A stretch of DNA of 64,000 nucleotides from Pseudomonadota bacterium (GCA_039028935.1 JBCCHD010000005.1:62001-126000); one strand, 5' to 3'; counted from the stretch's first letter, positions 1 to 9,877 are shown. Notes: generated by a model from the sequence alone, not told the origin. Made by a program: numbers and translations.

Positions 1-1149
1 ATGTCCGTGCATTTTGTTCTCGAAAAACCCGTCGGCGCACTCATGGCCACATCCGGCCTGGTGACTTTGATTATCGGCCTTGCAATACGCGACATGATTG
101 CTGACTTTTTCTCCGGCCTGGCCATCAATTTTGAACGCCCCTATTCGATCGGTGACTGGATTGAACTCGAACCAGGCCTGGTTGGCAAAGTGTCCGAACT
201 CAACTGGCGATCGACGCGCTTAGTCACCTTGTCACAACGCACAGTGATCGTACCAAATAATAATTTCGCCGCTCGCCAGTTTGTGAATTACAGTCTACCC
301 AGACGCAGCTATCGTGAGTCGTTGGACATCACGCTAAACTACACCGCCGATCCAGATCGAATTACCAATATTCTCCAGTCTGCGATCAGCGCGACGTCCG
401 GCCTGGTTGAAGGCGGCGACCACAATGTCCGTATTAAGAATTTTTCAGAACGCGGCGTGGAGTATCAGATTCGATTCTGGATCGATGACTTGGCGTCGCG
501 CGTTGGACTTCGCCACAAACTGGCCGCGAACGTGCTGCGTTATTTAAGTCAAGCGGGCGTATCGATTCCGTATCAGCAACAAGAAATTCTCATTACACGC
601 GACCGACGCGCTCGACAGGAGCGTCGAATCGATGCAAAACGTTTGCTATCGCGCATTGACTGGTTGGAGCCATTAAAAGATCACGAGCTCGAACAGCTTG
701 CGCAGGTTGCTCAGCCTCATGATTTCGATAAAGGTACGATCATCTTCAACGAAGGCGAGGATGGCGACAGTCTGTATCTGGTTGTGGAGGGCATTGCCAA
801 CGTGCGCACAGGCACGAACGGCTCTTCAAAAATGGTGGGCAAAATTGAGCCTGGTCAAGCGCTCGGAGAAATGTCAGTGCTAACCGGCGCCCCTCGCCGA
901 GCATCCGTAACCGCCGACACCCATGTACACGCATTGTCCATTCACCGTGACGACCTTGAGCCGATCTTACGAGCACGGCCAGAAATCGCGCAGGAATTGG
1001 GCAACCTCATGGCGGTACGGGTACGCGCCATGAACGCGCGTAGCTTCGCCCACACACATGCCACGACACTCGATGACGATCACTCGTTGGCCAAGCAACT
1101 CGCCAACAAGATCAGTCAGTTTTTTGGCATCGGTGGCGCCACGCACTGA
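1..1149 (+). CDS. MscS-type mechanosensitive channel with C-terminal cyclic-nucleotide-binding domain (5' end cut by window)
   Basis: This is an inner-membrane channel of the small-conductance mechanosensitive family. The visible 382 residues begin in the pore helix (glycine/alanine-rich, about residues 12-40, with GLAIRD and the FERPYSIGDWI turn typical of MscS). The beta domain follows (about 50-105, with VPNNNF), then the mixed alpha/beta cytoplasmic domain (about 105-200). Residues about 225-345 form a cNMP-binding domain with the phosphate-binding cassette GEMSVLTGAPRRASV. The upstream membrane helices expected in this family are missing because the window starts here, so the first ATG is probably internal. 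The channel may be gated or modulated by cyclic nucleotide as well as tension. The architecture is clear; the ligand is not known. Confidence 0.85.
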   Translation: MSVHFVLEKPVGALMATSGLVTLIIGLAIRDMIADFFSGLAINFERPYSIGDWIELEPGLVGKVSELNWRSTRLVTLSQRTVIVPNNNFAARQFVNYSLPRRSYRESLDITLNYTADPDRITNILQSAISATSGLVEGGDHNVRIKNFSERGVEYQIRFWIDDLASRVGLRHKLAANVLRYLSQAGVSIPYQQQEILITRDRRARQERRIDAKRLLSRIDWLEPLKDHELEQLAQVAQPHDFDKGTIIFNEGEDGDSLYLVVEGIANVRTGTNGSSKMVGKIEPGQALGEMSVLTGAPRRASVTADTHVHALSIHRDDLEPILRARPEIAQELGNLMAVRVRAMNARSFAHTHATTLDDDHSLAKQLANKISQFFGIGGATH

Positions 1150-1235
1150 CACAAAGCGCCGCTGTGGCCTTGAGCCTGGATCAGGAATCCAAGGTAGACA
1201 CCATGGCGGCCATCACGGCGCATCAGCGCCTTGCA

Positions 1236-2534
1236 TCAACGGTCTACCGAGCGGCGATCGAACTCACGACTAACATTGATCGCCACGGCAGCTAATCCCG
1301 CCAGCAGCACGACCGTTACCGCCGTGATGCCGCCAATGGTCAGCCCCCCAAACTTAAGCCCGGTAAACAGCCACCCGCCCGCGAGATCGCCGGCACGCAC
1401 CAACGAGGTGTCGATAAAGTTCTTTGCCTTGTACTTCTGTTCGCGGTCAACCACGCTGAACAACATGTCGTAACACGGCTTCATGGTGCCAAACTGGGCG
1501 GCACGAAGCACCACTTGGGCCACAGCGATGGTCATCACGGCCGGCCAAACGCCAAGCACAATCACACCCGCGATAATCGCCGCAGTACTGCCGCCATAAG
1601 CGCCACTGACGCCAAATCGACGTACTAACCAACTGGTAGCAAAGAACTGAAAAAGCAGCGCACAAACATTGATCACCAGATTGATTCGCGCGAAGAATTG
1701 CGTACGCTGTAATGAGTCGGTGAGTAGTTCGCTCACGAGATTTTGCTGAATAAAATACAACAGCGAGGCGATCAACGTGTACAGCAATGAGATCACGGCG
1801 ATCTTACCCAGGTAGCGCGATTGGGCGAGTGCCGTTACACCGGCAAAGATGCCCCCCTTCTCTGTCTCGCCTGACTCGCTGACGGTTTGCCGCTCCTTTT
1901 TGGCCTGACGGTCCTCGTACGTGAGCAAAACGGCCGCGCACAAAGCGACGACAATCAGCAGTATCGCCGCCATGAGCAGCAAACTGCGAATACCGATGAG
2001 CGTCACAAACTGACCGGTTACCCAGCTGCCAGTGATGCCACCCAGGCTGCCCGCCGCCGCGACCGGCGCGAACAACGAACGCGCTTTACTCCGCGGATAA
2101 ACGTCCGCCATGAGGCTCCAAAAAACCGACACGGCAAACATATTGAATACGCTGAGCCATACGAAAAAGGCGCGCGCCACCCAGGCGTTCAAATACGACT
2201 CGGCAAACAGCACGTAAAAAATCAGTAGATTTGCCGCGAAGAAAAAATAGATGGCGCGGACCAACGTGCGGCGTCGAAGCTGATTCTTGAGCCAGCCAAA
2301 AATGGGCACGATTAACAGCATCACCACAAAAGTGCCCGTATACAGCCATTGCAGTTTATCTACGCCCTGCAAAATACCGACTTCCTCACGCACGGGCCGC
2401 AACAGGTAGTAGGCAAACAGCAGACAATAAAAATAGAGAAACGCGACCTGAAACTGACGGTGACCCAGCGCCTCACGCACCTCCTGCCAAACGCTCGGCT
2501 GAGAGGTCGTCGATGTGTCGATGGCGTTGGTCAC
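1236..2534 (-). CDS. MFS-fold transporter resembling the ATP:ADP antiporter (Tlc/NTT-like) group
   Basis: A polytopic inner-membrane protein of 432 residues with roughly twelve hydrophobic segments. The N-terminal YYLLRPVREEVGI stretch and the FWSLMADVYPRSKARSLF loop are typical of MFS members related to nucleotide exchange transporters, which are widespread in gammaproteobacteria. The start is GTG at 2534. The C-terminus is hydrophobic, followed by a short basic tail. It is convergent with the MscS-like gene and followed upstream by the AI-2E-family gene on the same strand. Substrate is unknown; nucleotide transport should not be assumed from this resemblance alone. Confidence 0.75.
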   Translation of the reverse strand: MTNAIDTSTTSQPSVWQEVREALGHRQFQVAFLYFYCLLFAYYLLRPVREEVGILQGVDKLQWLYTGTFVVMLLIVPIFGWLKNQLRRRTLVRAIYFFFAANLLIFYVLFAESYLNAWVARAFFVWLSVFNMFAVSVFWSLMADVYPRSKARSLFAPVAAAGSLGGITGSWVTGQFVTLIGIRSLLLMAAILLIVVALCAAVLLTYEDRQAKKERQTVSESGETEKGGIFAGVTALAQSRYLGKIAVISLLYTLIASLLYFIQQNLVSELLTDSLQRTQFFARINLVINVCALLFQFFATSWLVRRFGVSGAYGGSTAAIIAGVIVLGVWPAVMTIAVAQVVLRAAQFGTMKPCYDMLFSVVDREQKYKAKNFIDTSLVRAGDLAGGWLFTGLKFGGLTIGGITAVTVVLLAGLAAVAINVSREFDRRSVDR

Positions 2535-2626
2535 CGGTTGGTCAGATCAACACACGCCAACCGCACGTGCCAGCCGGCGATCAACGGGCATCCACAGCCG
2601 GACATGCGTCGAAGAAGCGAAATGGA

Positions 2627-3706
2627 TCAAGCCTCGGCGGGTGTAGATTCGTCGTCAGATGGCTGCTCACGCGGCCAAGATTTGAGAATTGCCTGCACGA
2701 CCGTAGCAAAGGGAATCGCGAAAAACAGCCCCCAAAAACCCCAAATTCCACCGAAGAACAAGATGGCGACGATAATTGCGACCGGATGAAGGTCGACGAC
2801 TTCGCTAAACAGAAACGGCACAAGCACGTTTCCATCGAGTGCTTGCAGCACACCGTACGCCACGAAGACTTTCGCCAAATCCGCACCCCAGCCAAACTGA
2901 AAGAACGCCACAGCGCATACGGGCACGGTCACGGCCGCCGCACCGATATACGGGATCAACACCGAGACACCGGTGAGCACGGCCAACAGCTCGGCGTATT
3001 GCAAACCCAAGATTGTAAAAACAACATACGCCGCGCCACCAACGATGAGGATTTCCCACACCTTGCCACGAATGTAATTGCCGATCTGATCATTAACCTC
3101 GGTCCACACCTGGCCTGCCAACTCGTGGTTTCTGGGCAGAAGCTGACTAAACCACGCAAGGATTTTCTCGCGATCGCGAATCATGAAAAAGACCAGCAGC
3201 GGAACCAAAATAAAATAGAGCATCACCTGCATAAAGGTGACAAGCGACGTGAGGGAGAAGCCGACAATTTCTTGTCCGGCATCGATCAGCGCGGTGCCGA
3301 TATTGCCCATAACCTCTGAGATTTGCTCGGTGGTCACGAGTTCCGGGTATTTTGCCTGCAGCTGATAGATCAGCTCTTGCACGGAGCTGATGATCACGGG
3401 CGTCTGTTTAACAAGCTGGGACGCCTGTTTGGCCAGACTTGGAAAAAGGCCAAAGACAATAATAAACACCACGAACAAAAACAGAACGAAGGCAAACAGT
3501 GTCGCCAGTAAATGATTGCAGCCAAGCTGTTCGAGCTTGGCGACAAACCCCTGCATCAGATAGGCGATGACCACCGCGGCGAAAACCGGGCCAAGGTACG
3601 AGCCAAAGAAAAAAACGAGCGCCACGAGCCCCAGCACGGCCGCCAATAGGAATACGACCTGAGGGTTATCAAACTGGCGGCGAAACCACAGCGTGAGCTG
3701 ATTCAT
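2627..3706 (-). CDS. AI-2E/PerM family membrane protein (UPF0118)
   Basis: An inner-membrane protein of about 360 residues with the layout of the PerM/TqsA family: paired N-terminal helices (about 15-75), a soluble middle segment (about 90-140), then several helices to about residue 340. The late stretch GGIWGFWGLFFAIPFATVVQ is the characteristic C-terminal signature. Members export small molecules or act as sodium/proton antiporters; the substrate here is unknown. The start is ATG at 3706, or the in-frame GTG six bases upstream at 3712; neither has a strong ribosome-binding site. It ends in an acidic tail. It lies 92 bp upstream of the Tlc-like gene and may be cotranscribed with it. Confidence 0.82.
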   Translation of the reverse strand: MNQLTLWFRRQFDNPQVVFLLAAVLGLVALVFFFGSYLGPVFAAVVIAYLMQGFVAKLEQLGCNHLLATLFAFVLFLFVVFIIVFGLFPSLAKQASQLVKQTPVIISSVQELIYQLQAKYPELVTTEQISEVMGNIGTALIDAGQEIVGFSLTSLVTFMQVMLYFILVPLLVFFMIRDREKILAWFSQLLPRNHELAGQVWTEVNDQIGNYIRGKVWEILIVGGAAYVVFTILGLQYAELLAVLTGVSVLIPYIGAAAVTVPVCAVAFFQFGWGADLAKVFVAYGVLQALDGNVLVPFLFSEVVDLHPVAIIVAILFFGGIWGFWGLFFAIPFATVVQAILKSWPREQPSDDESTPAEA

Positions 3707-3786
3707 ACGCACCCGTATGGAACATGGATTAAGCTGAAATCATACGGCATTTTTCGCAGGATACAATGCGCCCGCGCCGTGCTGGA

Positions 3787-6048
3787 TCAGGCGGTCATAT
3801 TGTGTACGAAACTCAGATCGAGCTTATTCATATGACGGTCTTGCAAGCGTAAATGCCATTCGGCCAGTTCATCGGCGGTCAGCGGCGCGCTGACCAGATA
3901 ACCCTGCACCAGATTGCAGCCGTAAGAGTTCAGCAGGTTCCAACAATAGTTGCTCTCAACCCCTTCCGCCGTCACATGCAGGCCCATATTGTGGCCAAGA
4001 TCGATAATAGACTTCACGATGATGGCGTCGCCGCTATCGGCTCGGAGGTTTTGCACAAACGACTTGTCGATTTTGATTTCGCTGATCGGTAGCTGTTTGA
4101 GTAATGCCAACGACGTTTGGCCTGTGCCAAAATCATCCAACGAACAGCGAATACCACTCGATCTAAGCTCATTGAGCAATTTGACCGATGTGTCAGGATT
4201 TTTGATCACCGCACTCTCGGTGACTTCGATTGTAATTCGATTGGCGTCCACCGCGTGATAGTGCAACAGCTTTTTGATCTGCCCAGGCAGCGCTTCATTA
4301 AGCAAATCGTTCGCCGAGATATTCACCGCAATGCCGATATCGTGACCGGCTTCCATCCAGGCTCGCGCCTGCAAGACCGCTTCCTTGAACACCCATTCTG
4401 TCAGCTTGCCGATCATGCCCGACTTTTCGAGCAGCGCAATAAACTCGTCGGGCGGAATAAAGCCAAGCTGAGGATGACGCCACCGTACTAAAGCCTCAAC
4501 CTGTCGAACCTGCTGATTGTCCATGTCAATTTTGGGTTGGTACTGCAGATACAGCTCGCGGTTTTTAATGGCGTTGGGCAGGTCGTGAATGATCGCGAGC
4601 TCGCGCAGGTGTTTTTCGTCCTGCCCCGGTTCGTAGATCACCAATGAATCATCCTGTTCCTTGGCGGTGTAAAGGCCAATATTGGCCATACGACGTAAGC
4701 TGTCGGCGCTATCGCAGTGCATCGGATAAAACGCCAATCCAGCGTGAACGTTGAGCTTAAACTCCGCATCGCTCACATGGATTGGCGTCGTGAGACTGGA
4801 GAGCATAAAGCGAGCCAATGATTGTGCGAGTTTGACGTCATCATCCTCAAGGACAACAAAAAATTCGTCTCCACCTACCCGCGCAACGGTATCCGTTACC
4901 CGAGCATTACTCGCGAGTCGACGAGCGATTTCTTTGAGCACCTCATCGCCAACCTCATGACCCATCGACCCATTAATCTCACTAAAGCGCGACAGATCAA
5001 TGGCCATCGCAGCGACCACCGTGCCGTTTCGATGAGCACGTGTCATGGCTGTCTTAATTTTCTCGGATACGACCGACCGATTCGTGAGCCCGGTAAGCGA
5101 ATCGTATTCGGCGTGGTGCATGACCTTGTTTTCGCGCTCGGAAACCGCTTCGCGCATGGCCTCTAGATCGCTCGCAACATTGTGAAACGGCGCTTGTTCG
5201 ATAGCCCGAACCGGCTCCTGCAAGCGTCCGTCTTTGAGACTGCGAATGGATCGCCGTAGTGAAGATATGGGGCGATCAATGTGTTTGGTAAACAAGCGTG
5301 AATACAACAGTGCGCAAGCCAGTGCCGCCATGCTTAAGATAAAAAGTGCGGCGCCGAACTGGCCCAGGATAAATAAGTAGAGTGTGCTGTTTGATTGATC
5401 GGCGAGCTGTAAATTGGCCGTCAGCGAGATGTTGCCCTCCGCATCAAGTGGCAGCGAGATGACTGGACGCCCGTTGTCCGTTTCGACGATCTGGACTTGA
5501 CCGTCCATTGACGCGGCAAGACGGGTCTTGATCACCGGCACGGGAGAAAACCCGGTTATCAGGCCAAAGGTCGACTCGCGTTGCGTAAATGACTCCCGGG
5601 CTACAGCCACTGTCTGACCTGAGAGCGGCAATAGACGGTCTGTATCGTGGGCCGCCAGTGCGGCTTCCAACGCCGGCTGAGGGAGTCTGACCTCAGCACC
5701 GGTCGTCAAGAATAATAGCGCGCCACCCGCGTCGGTGATCGCCACAAATTCGTGGGCCGACAGAGGTGCTCGCCGACGCAACAGCGCCTCGAGGTCTTGA
5801 ATCGAACCACGATAGGCTTGCAGTCTGAGCGCCGGGTCGGCCGCCAAACGCGCCGCCAACAAGCGGTTTTGGGTGGCGCGCGTTACGTACGACTCGCCAA
5901 CAACACGCGCCGCCAGCTCAATCTGCTCGGCACCGGCCTGCGTCTGACGTGACTGCTCTTGCCACAAACTGAACACGACGCCCAGTGCTTGAGCGGTACC
6001 CAGGACAATCAATGACAAAACGATCGCTTTGACCCGCAAATCTTTCAA
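3787..6048 (-). CDS. Membrane-bound GGDEF-EAL cyclic-di-GMP enzyme
   Basis: A 753-residue bifunctional c-di-GMP enzyme. One transmembrane helix (about 8-28) and a second (about 223-250) bracket a periplasmic sensor region of about 190 residues with no cofactor motif I recognise. A linker of HAMP-like length leads to the GGDEF domain (about 312-475), with intact GGDEF at 392-396 and an inhibitory RxxD site (383-386) exactly five residues before it. The EAL domain (about 483-740) keeps EAL at 518-520, NIS at 576-578, the ExT motif near 608, DDFGTG at 638-643, the lysine of KIDKSF and the AEGVE glutamate. Every catalytic position I can check is present, so it could both make and degrade c-di-GMP. 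It is transcribed alone, leftwards. Confidence 0.9.
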   Translation of the reverse strand: MKDLRVKAIVLSLIVLGTAQALGVVFSLWQEQSRQTQAGAEQIELAARVVGESYVTRATQNRLLAARLAADPALRLQAYRGSIQDLEALLRRRAPLSAHEFVAITDAGGALLFLTTGAEVRLPQPALEAALAAHDTDRLLPLSGQTVAVARESFTQRESTFGLITGFSPVPVIKTRLAASMDGQVQIVETDNGRPVISLPLDAEGNISLTANLQLADQSNSTLYLFILGQFGAALFILSMAALACALLYSRLFTKHIDRPISSLRRSIRSLKDGRLQEPVRAIEQAPFHNVASDLEAMREAVSERENKVMHHAEYDSLTGLTNRSVVSEKIKTAMTRAHRNGTVVAAMAIDLSRFSEINGSMGHEVGDEVLKEIARRLASNARVTDTVARVGGDEFFVVLEDDDVKLAQSLARFMLSSLTTPIHVSDAEFKLNVHAGLAFYPMHCDSADSLRRMANIGLYTAKEQDDSLVIYEPGQDEKHLRELAIIHDLPNAIKNRELYLQYQPKIDMDNQQVRQVEALVRWRHPQLGFIPPDEFIALLEKSGMIGKLTEWVFKEAVLQARAWMEAGHDIGIAVNISANDLLNEALPGQIKKLLHYHAVDANRITIEVTESAVIKNPDTSVKLLNELRSSGIRCSLDDFGTGQTSLALLKQLPISEIKIDKSFVQNLRADSGDAIIVKSIIDLGHNMGLHVTAEGVESNYCWNLLNSYGCNLVQGYLVSAPLTADELAEWHLRLQDRHMNKLDLSFVHNMTA

Positions 6049-6229
6049 TCGACGTACCTCGTGTGGCGGTGAACGGCTCAGAGGCCGGACACTCGATAGA
6101 AGGGCTCAGCATATAGACGCCACCTCTTACCCGCTGTGATAAGGCGCACAAATAGGCAAATTCATTACTTTTCAAGGATTTGAATCGGTATCGGAGCGGC
6201 ACACTCACCCGACTCGGTGGCGGTCACGA

Positions 6230-6751
6230 TCAGTCGAACACGCGGATGGCTTCTAATTCAGATGGCGGCACCTTGAGCGCGATCAGCGAATCAATAAGAT
6301 CCTGATAATAATCGTAATTATGTCCGCTTGGACCCGTTGATCGCCGGATATGAGCGGCCAATTCATCGACCGGACAGTCACCTAAATAGTGTGGATTGCC
6401 CGGCAGCGCGACGTAGGTCAATGCCCGACAACGGCCCGCCCCCTCGCGATGCACGGTCACCCAGCAGCGCGTGTAGCCACCGCTCTCACGATGATCCAGA
6501 TAGGCCAGCGTGTCGGCGATGCGGGTGCGTGGCAGCGCGTAAAGTCGACCGGTCACTGACCGTTCATCGCACGGAACCAGCGTCACAACGCGACCCGGCT
6601 GAGTATCAGTGCCGCGATGATCCGGGGATCCCTGCCAGAATCGTCGTTCCCAGCCCTGAAGTGTGCCACGCTCCGCCTGGTCGTACGCCACCCCAGGGCG
6701 CCACAGTAAAGAGCCATAGGCGAACAGCCATATATTATTATTTTCAATCAC
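6230..6751 (-). CDS. ChaC-like gamma-glutamylcyclotransferase
   Basis: A 173-residue cytoplasmic enzyme of the ChaC/GGCT superfamily, which cleaves gamma-glutamyl peptides such as glutathione to 5-oxoproline. The N-terminal glycine loop FAYGSLLWRPG (about 9-19) binds the gamma-glutamyl group, and the glutamate in DHRESGGY (about 87-94) fits the catalytic acid. RRFWQGSPDHRG, following the loop, is typical of the ChaC branch. Start is GTG at 6751 in a markedly AT-rich stretch with no clear ribosome-binding site, so initiation is uncertain. It lies just downstream of a small membrane-protein gene on the same strand. Confidence 0.85.
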   Translation of the reverse strand: MIENNNIWLFAYGSLLWRPGVAYDQAERGTLQGWERRFWQGSPDHRGTDTQPGRVVTLVPCDERSVTGRLYALPRTRIADTLAYLDHRESGGYTRCWVTVHREGAGRCRALTYVALPGNPHYLGDCPVDELAAHIRRSTGPSGHNYDYYQDLIDSLIALKVPPSELEAIRVFD

Positions 6752-6784
6752 TTATAATTAATTTTAATGATCGATTCGAGGCGT

Positions 6785-7099
6785 TCAATTGCCCTGGGTT
6801 TTGAGCGCGATGACGCCCACAATGGTGCCGATCCAGCTTATCCACATCAACGCCTGAGCGAGCCACCGACGTGGCGTCGTTTTAAGCTGGGCGATGAAAC
6901 CCCATGCACTGGTCGCGGTCAGAAAGAGGAACAGGCCCGAATACCCGAGTAAAGGCTTAATTTCGGCCTCGACGCGCGGGGTGTCGACACCGAGCATGGC
7001 CATAATGAGTGCCACAACGGCCAGGCCGAAAAAGATGGAAAAAGCGGTTCCTAAGAGGATTCCGCTCACAAATACGAGAGGCGTCACCTGGAATTGCAC
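6785..7099 (-). CDS. Small hypothetical inner-membrane protein
   Basis: A 104-residue hydrophobic protein that I do not recognise. Three probable membrane helices are visible (about 5-35, 48-68 and 80-100), separated by a short acidic loop (GVDTPRVEAEIKP) and a basic loop (LKTTPRRWLAQ), which suggests the second loop is cytoplasmic. The start is GTG at 7099; an ATG would give a much shorter product. It ends 33 bp before the ChaC-like gene, so the two may form an operon. Function cannot be inferred. Confidence 0.6.
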   Translation of the reverse strand: MQFQVTPLVFVSGILLGTAFSIFFGLAVVALIMAMLGVDTPRVEAEIKPLLGYSGLFLFLTATSAWGFIAQLKTTPRRWLAQALMWISWIGTIVGVIALKTQGN

Positions 7100-7220
7100 T
7101 CCGGTTGGGGTTTGGCGGCAAAAATGAGGAATACGCCCTTGATAATATTGGGTTCGACCTCTAGCCTAAGGACATTATTTTCGATCTAAATGGATCGCAC
7201 AACAACGAGAAAGACAGCCT

Positions 7221-9320
7221 ATGAAAAACGGTTCGCAACGGTACATTTCGCGTGGTATCACCCGCCTTGCTTTGTTTTTAGCCTGCGTCAGTCTGCCCAT
7301 TATCGTCTCGGCAGCTATTGATGAGCAAGAAGTTCTGGAAGCCCAGCCTCAGCACGCCAAGGTCAGCCGCATTGTGACCACACTGTTTGAGCACTCCCAC
7401 TACCGTCGCGCCAAAGTCAGTAATGACCTGTCATCTAAGATTCTCGACCGTTATCTCAAAGCACTCGACAGCAACCGCTTCTACTTCCTGTCTGACGACG
7501 TCGACGCCTTTGAAAAATACCGATTCGCGCTCGATGACAGTGTGCGCTCCGGTCGGGTCGATCCGGTATTCGCCATTTTCGACGTCTATCGCGATCGTGT
7601 AGTCGAGCGTATGAACCACGCTCTGGAAGTACTCAATAGCGATTTGGATTTCACGCTCGATGAGAACTTTGTGTTTGATCGAGAAGACGCCGAATGGCCG
7701 ACATCGGATGCCGAGGCGCGGGAAATCTGGCGAAAGAAAACGAAGAACGACGTATTGGGCCAGTTGTTAAACAAGAAGACAATTGATGAAGCGCGCGACA
7801 TCCTGACCAAACGCTATGAGCGTGTGCTCGACCGCACTCAGGACCTAAACAGCAACGAAGTGTTCGAAACCTTCATGAATTCGTATGCCGACACGCTCGA
7901 TCCGCATTCGCACTACTTCCTGCCGCGGAATGCTAAAGAATACGACATTCAAATGTCGCTCGAATACTTTGGCATTGGCGCTTCGCTGCAAATTAAAGAT
8001 GAATTTGTGACGGTGATGGAAATTCTGGCGGGCGGCCCAGCCTCTGTCGCTGGCACCATCAGCCAAAACGATCGCATTACCGGTGTCGGCCAGGAAGAAT
8101 CGGGCGAGATCGTCGATGTCGTGGGCTGGAGTCTTGACGATGTTGTCGATCAAATTCGCGGCCCCGACGGTACCGTTGTGCGGCTGCAAATCCTACGCGC
8201 CGGCGCGGCGCCTGGCAGCGAAGAGGAAATTGTGCCTTTCACACGCGGCAAAGTAACACTCGAAGCCAAAGCCGCGAAAAAGAAGATCATCGAAGTGCCG
8301 CGTGACGATCAGATCGTTAAACTCGGTGTGATCACCGTGCCGAGCTTCTATCAAAATTTCCAAGCGCGCATGAACGGCGACAAAGATTACACCAGCGTGA
8401 CCCGCGACGTGCGTCGCCTTCTGTTGGAGCTGAAAGAAGAAGATGTTCAGGGCGTGATCATGGACCTACGCGGCAATGGCGGTGGCCAGCTTACGGAGGC
8501 TGTCGACCTGACTGGACTGTTCATCGATCATGGTCCCGTTGTTCAGCTTCGCGAACATAGCGGCCGCGTTAAGGTGTACAAAGACAATAACCGCGGCGCC
8601 ATCTGGGACGGTCCCGTTTCGGTATTGGTCAATCGTTTCAGCGCCTCGGCCTCAGAGATTTTCGCTGCAGCCATTCAAGACTACGGTCGCGGCATCGTGA
8701 TCGGTCAGCAAACGTTTGGTAAAGGCTCAGTGCAGAACGTCTATCCGCTTGATCGGCAGCCCCGCAAGCGGGAGCAACAGTACGGCCGCCTGAACCTCAC
8801 AATGGGCAAGTATTACCGAGTGAATGGCGGCAGCACGCAGCATCGCGGCGTGATCCCCGACATCGAGCTGCCCTCGCTCATTCCGGTAGAAGACGTGGGT
8901 GAAAACACACGAGAGAGCGCGCTCTTGTGGGATGAGATTGAAACCACAAAATTCGAGAGCGTAAGCTCGGCCTTTTCAGTGGATGTTGAGGCGCTTAAAC
9001 GCGAAGTACTCAAGCGCAGTCAAAGCGACCCCGACCTCATGTACCTTGAGCGTGAAATTACACGTGCGAGCAATCTGCGAAATCGCGAATTTGTGTCGCT
9101 CAATCTCAATGCGCGGGAAGCGGAAAACAAAAAGATCGACGAACAACGCCTCGAGAATGAGAACATTCGGCGCGCCGCTCACGGCCTGAACGCTTTCGAA
9201 ACGACCGAAGAACTCGAAGACCGTGAAGATCTGGACGCCATTCTGGACGAGACCGGCGAAGTGATGGCCGACATTCTCACCCAGTCGCAACTGTCCGCTG
9301 CACGAGCGGGCACCAACTAA
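7221..9320 (+). CDS. prc: Carboxy-terminal processing (tail-specific) protease Prc/Tsp
   Basis: A periplasmic S41-family serine protease that degrades or trims proteins from their C-termini, including cell-wall hydrolases and ssrA-tagged proteins. A signal peptide covers about residues 1-31. The N-terminal helical domain runs to about 230, a PDZ domain lies at about 240-330, and the S41 domain spans about 350-560. The catalytic dyad sits in FSASASEIF (middle serine, about 476) and TFGKGSVQ (lysine, about 501), with the same 25-residue spacing as E. coli Prc. A charged helical C-terminal domain (DUF3340 type) completes the 699 residues. It is followed by a strong terminator and appears monocistronic. 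Confidence 0.95.
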   Translation: MKNGSQRYISRGITRLALFLACVSLPIIVSAAIDEQEVLEAQPQHAKVSRIVTTLFEHSHYRRAKVSNDLSSKILDRYLKALDSNRFYFLSDDVDAFEKYRFALDDSVRSGRVDPVFAIFDVYRDRVVERMNHALEVLNSDLDFTLDENFVFDREDAEWPTSDAEAREIWRKKTKNDVLGQLLNKKTIDEARDILTKRYERVLDRTQDLNSNEVFETFMNSYADTLDPHSHYFLPRNAKEYDIQMSLEYFGIGASLQIKDEFVTVMEILAGGPASVAGTISQNDRITGVGQEESGEIVDVVGWSLDDVVDQIRGPDGTVVRLQILRAGAAPGSEEEIVPFTRGKVTLEAKAAKKKIIEVPRDDQIVKLGVITVPSFYQNFQARMNGDKDYTSVTRDVRRLLLELKEEDVQGVIMDLRGNGGGQLTEAVDLTGLFIDHGPVVQLREHSGRVKVYKDNNRGAIWDGPVSVLVNRFSASASEIFAAAIQDYGRGIVIGQQTFGKGSVQNVYPLDRQPRKREQQYGRLNLTMGKYYRVNGGSTQHRGVIPDIELPSLIPVEDVGENTRESALLWDEIETTKFESVSSAFSVDVEALKREVLKRSQSDPDLMYLEREITRASNLRNREFVSLNLNAREAENKKIDEQRLENENIRRAAHGLNAFETTEELEDREDLDAILDETGEVMADILTQSQLSAARAGTN

Positions 9321-9342
9321 GCTAGGGCAACAACGCCAAAGA

Positions 9343-9367
9343 AAGCCGCCCACGGGCGGCTTTTTTC
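9343..9367 (+). terminator. Rho-independent terminator after prc
   Basis: An 8-bp perfect stem (AAGCCGCC/GGCGGCTT) with a CACG tetraloop, followed by a run of six T. It starts 22 bp after the prc stop codon. Confidence 0.93.
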
Positions 9368-9877
9368 TTGCCTGGACAACACTGACGGTTGACCAATTCA
9401 CGGTCACCATCACCTCTATTAGAAAGAGTCTAAATAAGTCCGCGCGCCGCGCAGACGCCCCGCCATCGATTTACCTCACCGTTGGACCGATCTGTCCAAA
9501 TTGGCTTGAAACGATCCGATCGATTCACGCATCGTAAAGGGTAGGCGTCGCTCGAATCGTGACCGTCGCGGTATCAACATCACGTAATCTTCAAGATATT
9601 CAATGCATTATGATCGCTGCGGGGTGGATCGCAACGATCTTTTGCATTTCGGTAGTATGGTGTTATACTCTACTACAACACTAAATTACCAAGGACGCCC
9701 GTCAGGGCGGGGCAGAAGGAACATGATAAACGCCTGTGCGACACAGCTGGAGCGCCATTTCACACGCGGAACGACCGCCCGGCTACCGCAGTCAGACTGC
9801 CTGACAGGCCAGTTCACTACTGCACGACCCGACGTGAACGCTGTGACCCCATTTTACTTCCACACTAAGAGCACCTC
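9368..9877 (+). other. Intergenic region and long leader upstream of the RND operon
   Basis: About 500 bp lie between the prc terminator and the efflux adaptor gene. The first 270 bp hold nothing I can name. A promoter-like pair is at 9642-9669 (listed separately), implying a transcript leader of about 200 nt. That leader holds a small hairpin (CGCCC/GGGCG, 9696-9709) and an ATG at 9723 opening a 52-codon frame. The frame's stop overlaps the adaptor ATG at 9878 in an ATGA arrangement. AAGGA lies only 2 nt before the ATG at 9723, too close for a good ribosome site, and the peptide (MINACATQLERHF...) has no recognisable domain. It could be a coupled leader peptide or chance. Confidence 0.4.
9642..9669 (+). 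promoter_or_regulatory. Predicted sigma70 promoter of the RND efflux operon
   Basis: TTGCAT at 9642-9647 and TATACT at 9664-9669, separated by 16 bp. These are close to the -35 and -10 consensus. The expected start is near 9676, giving an untranslated leader of about 200 nt. Prediction from sequence only. Confidence 0.5.

Noticed and set aside
2513-3319. 268-codon plus-strand frame
   Set aside because: It is antisense to the AI-2E-family gene and its start overlaps the end of the Tlc-like gene; the composition is typical of an opposite-strand shadow.
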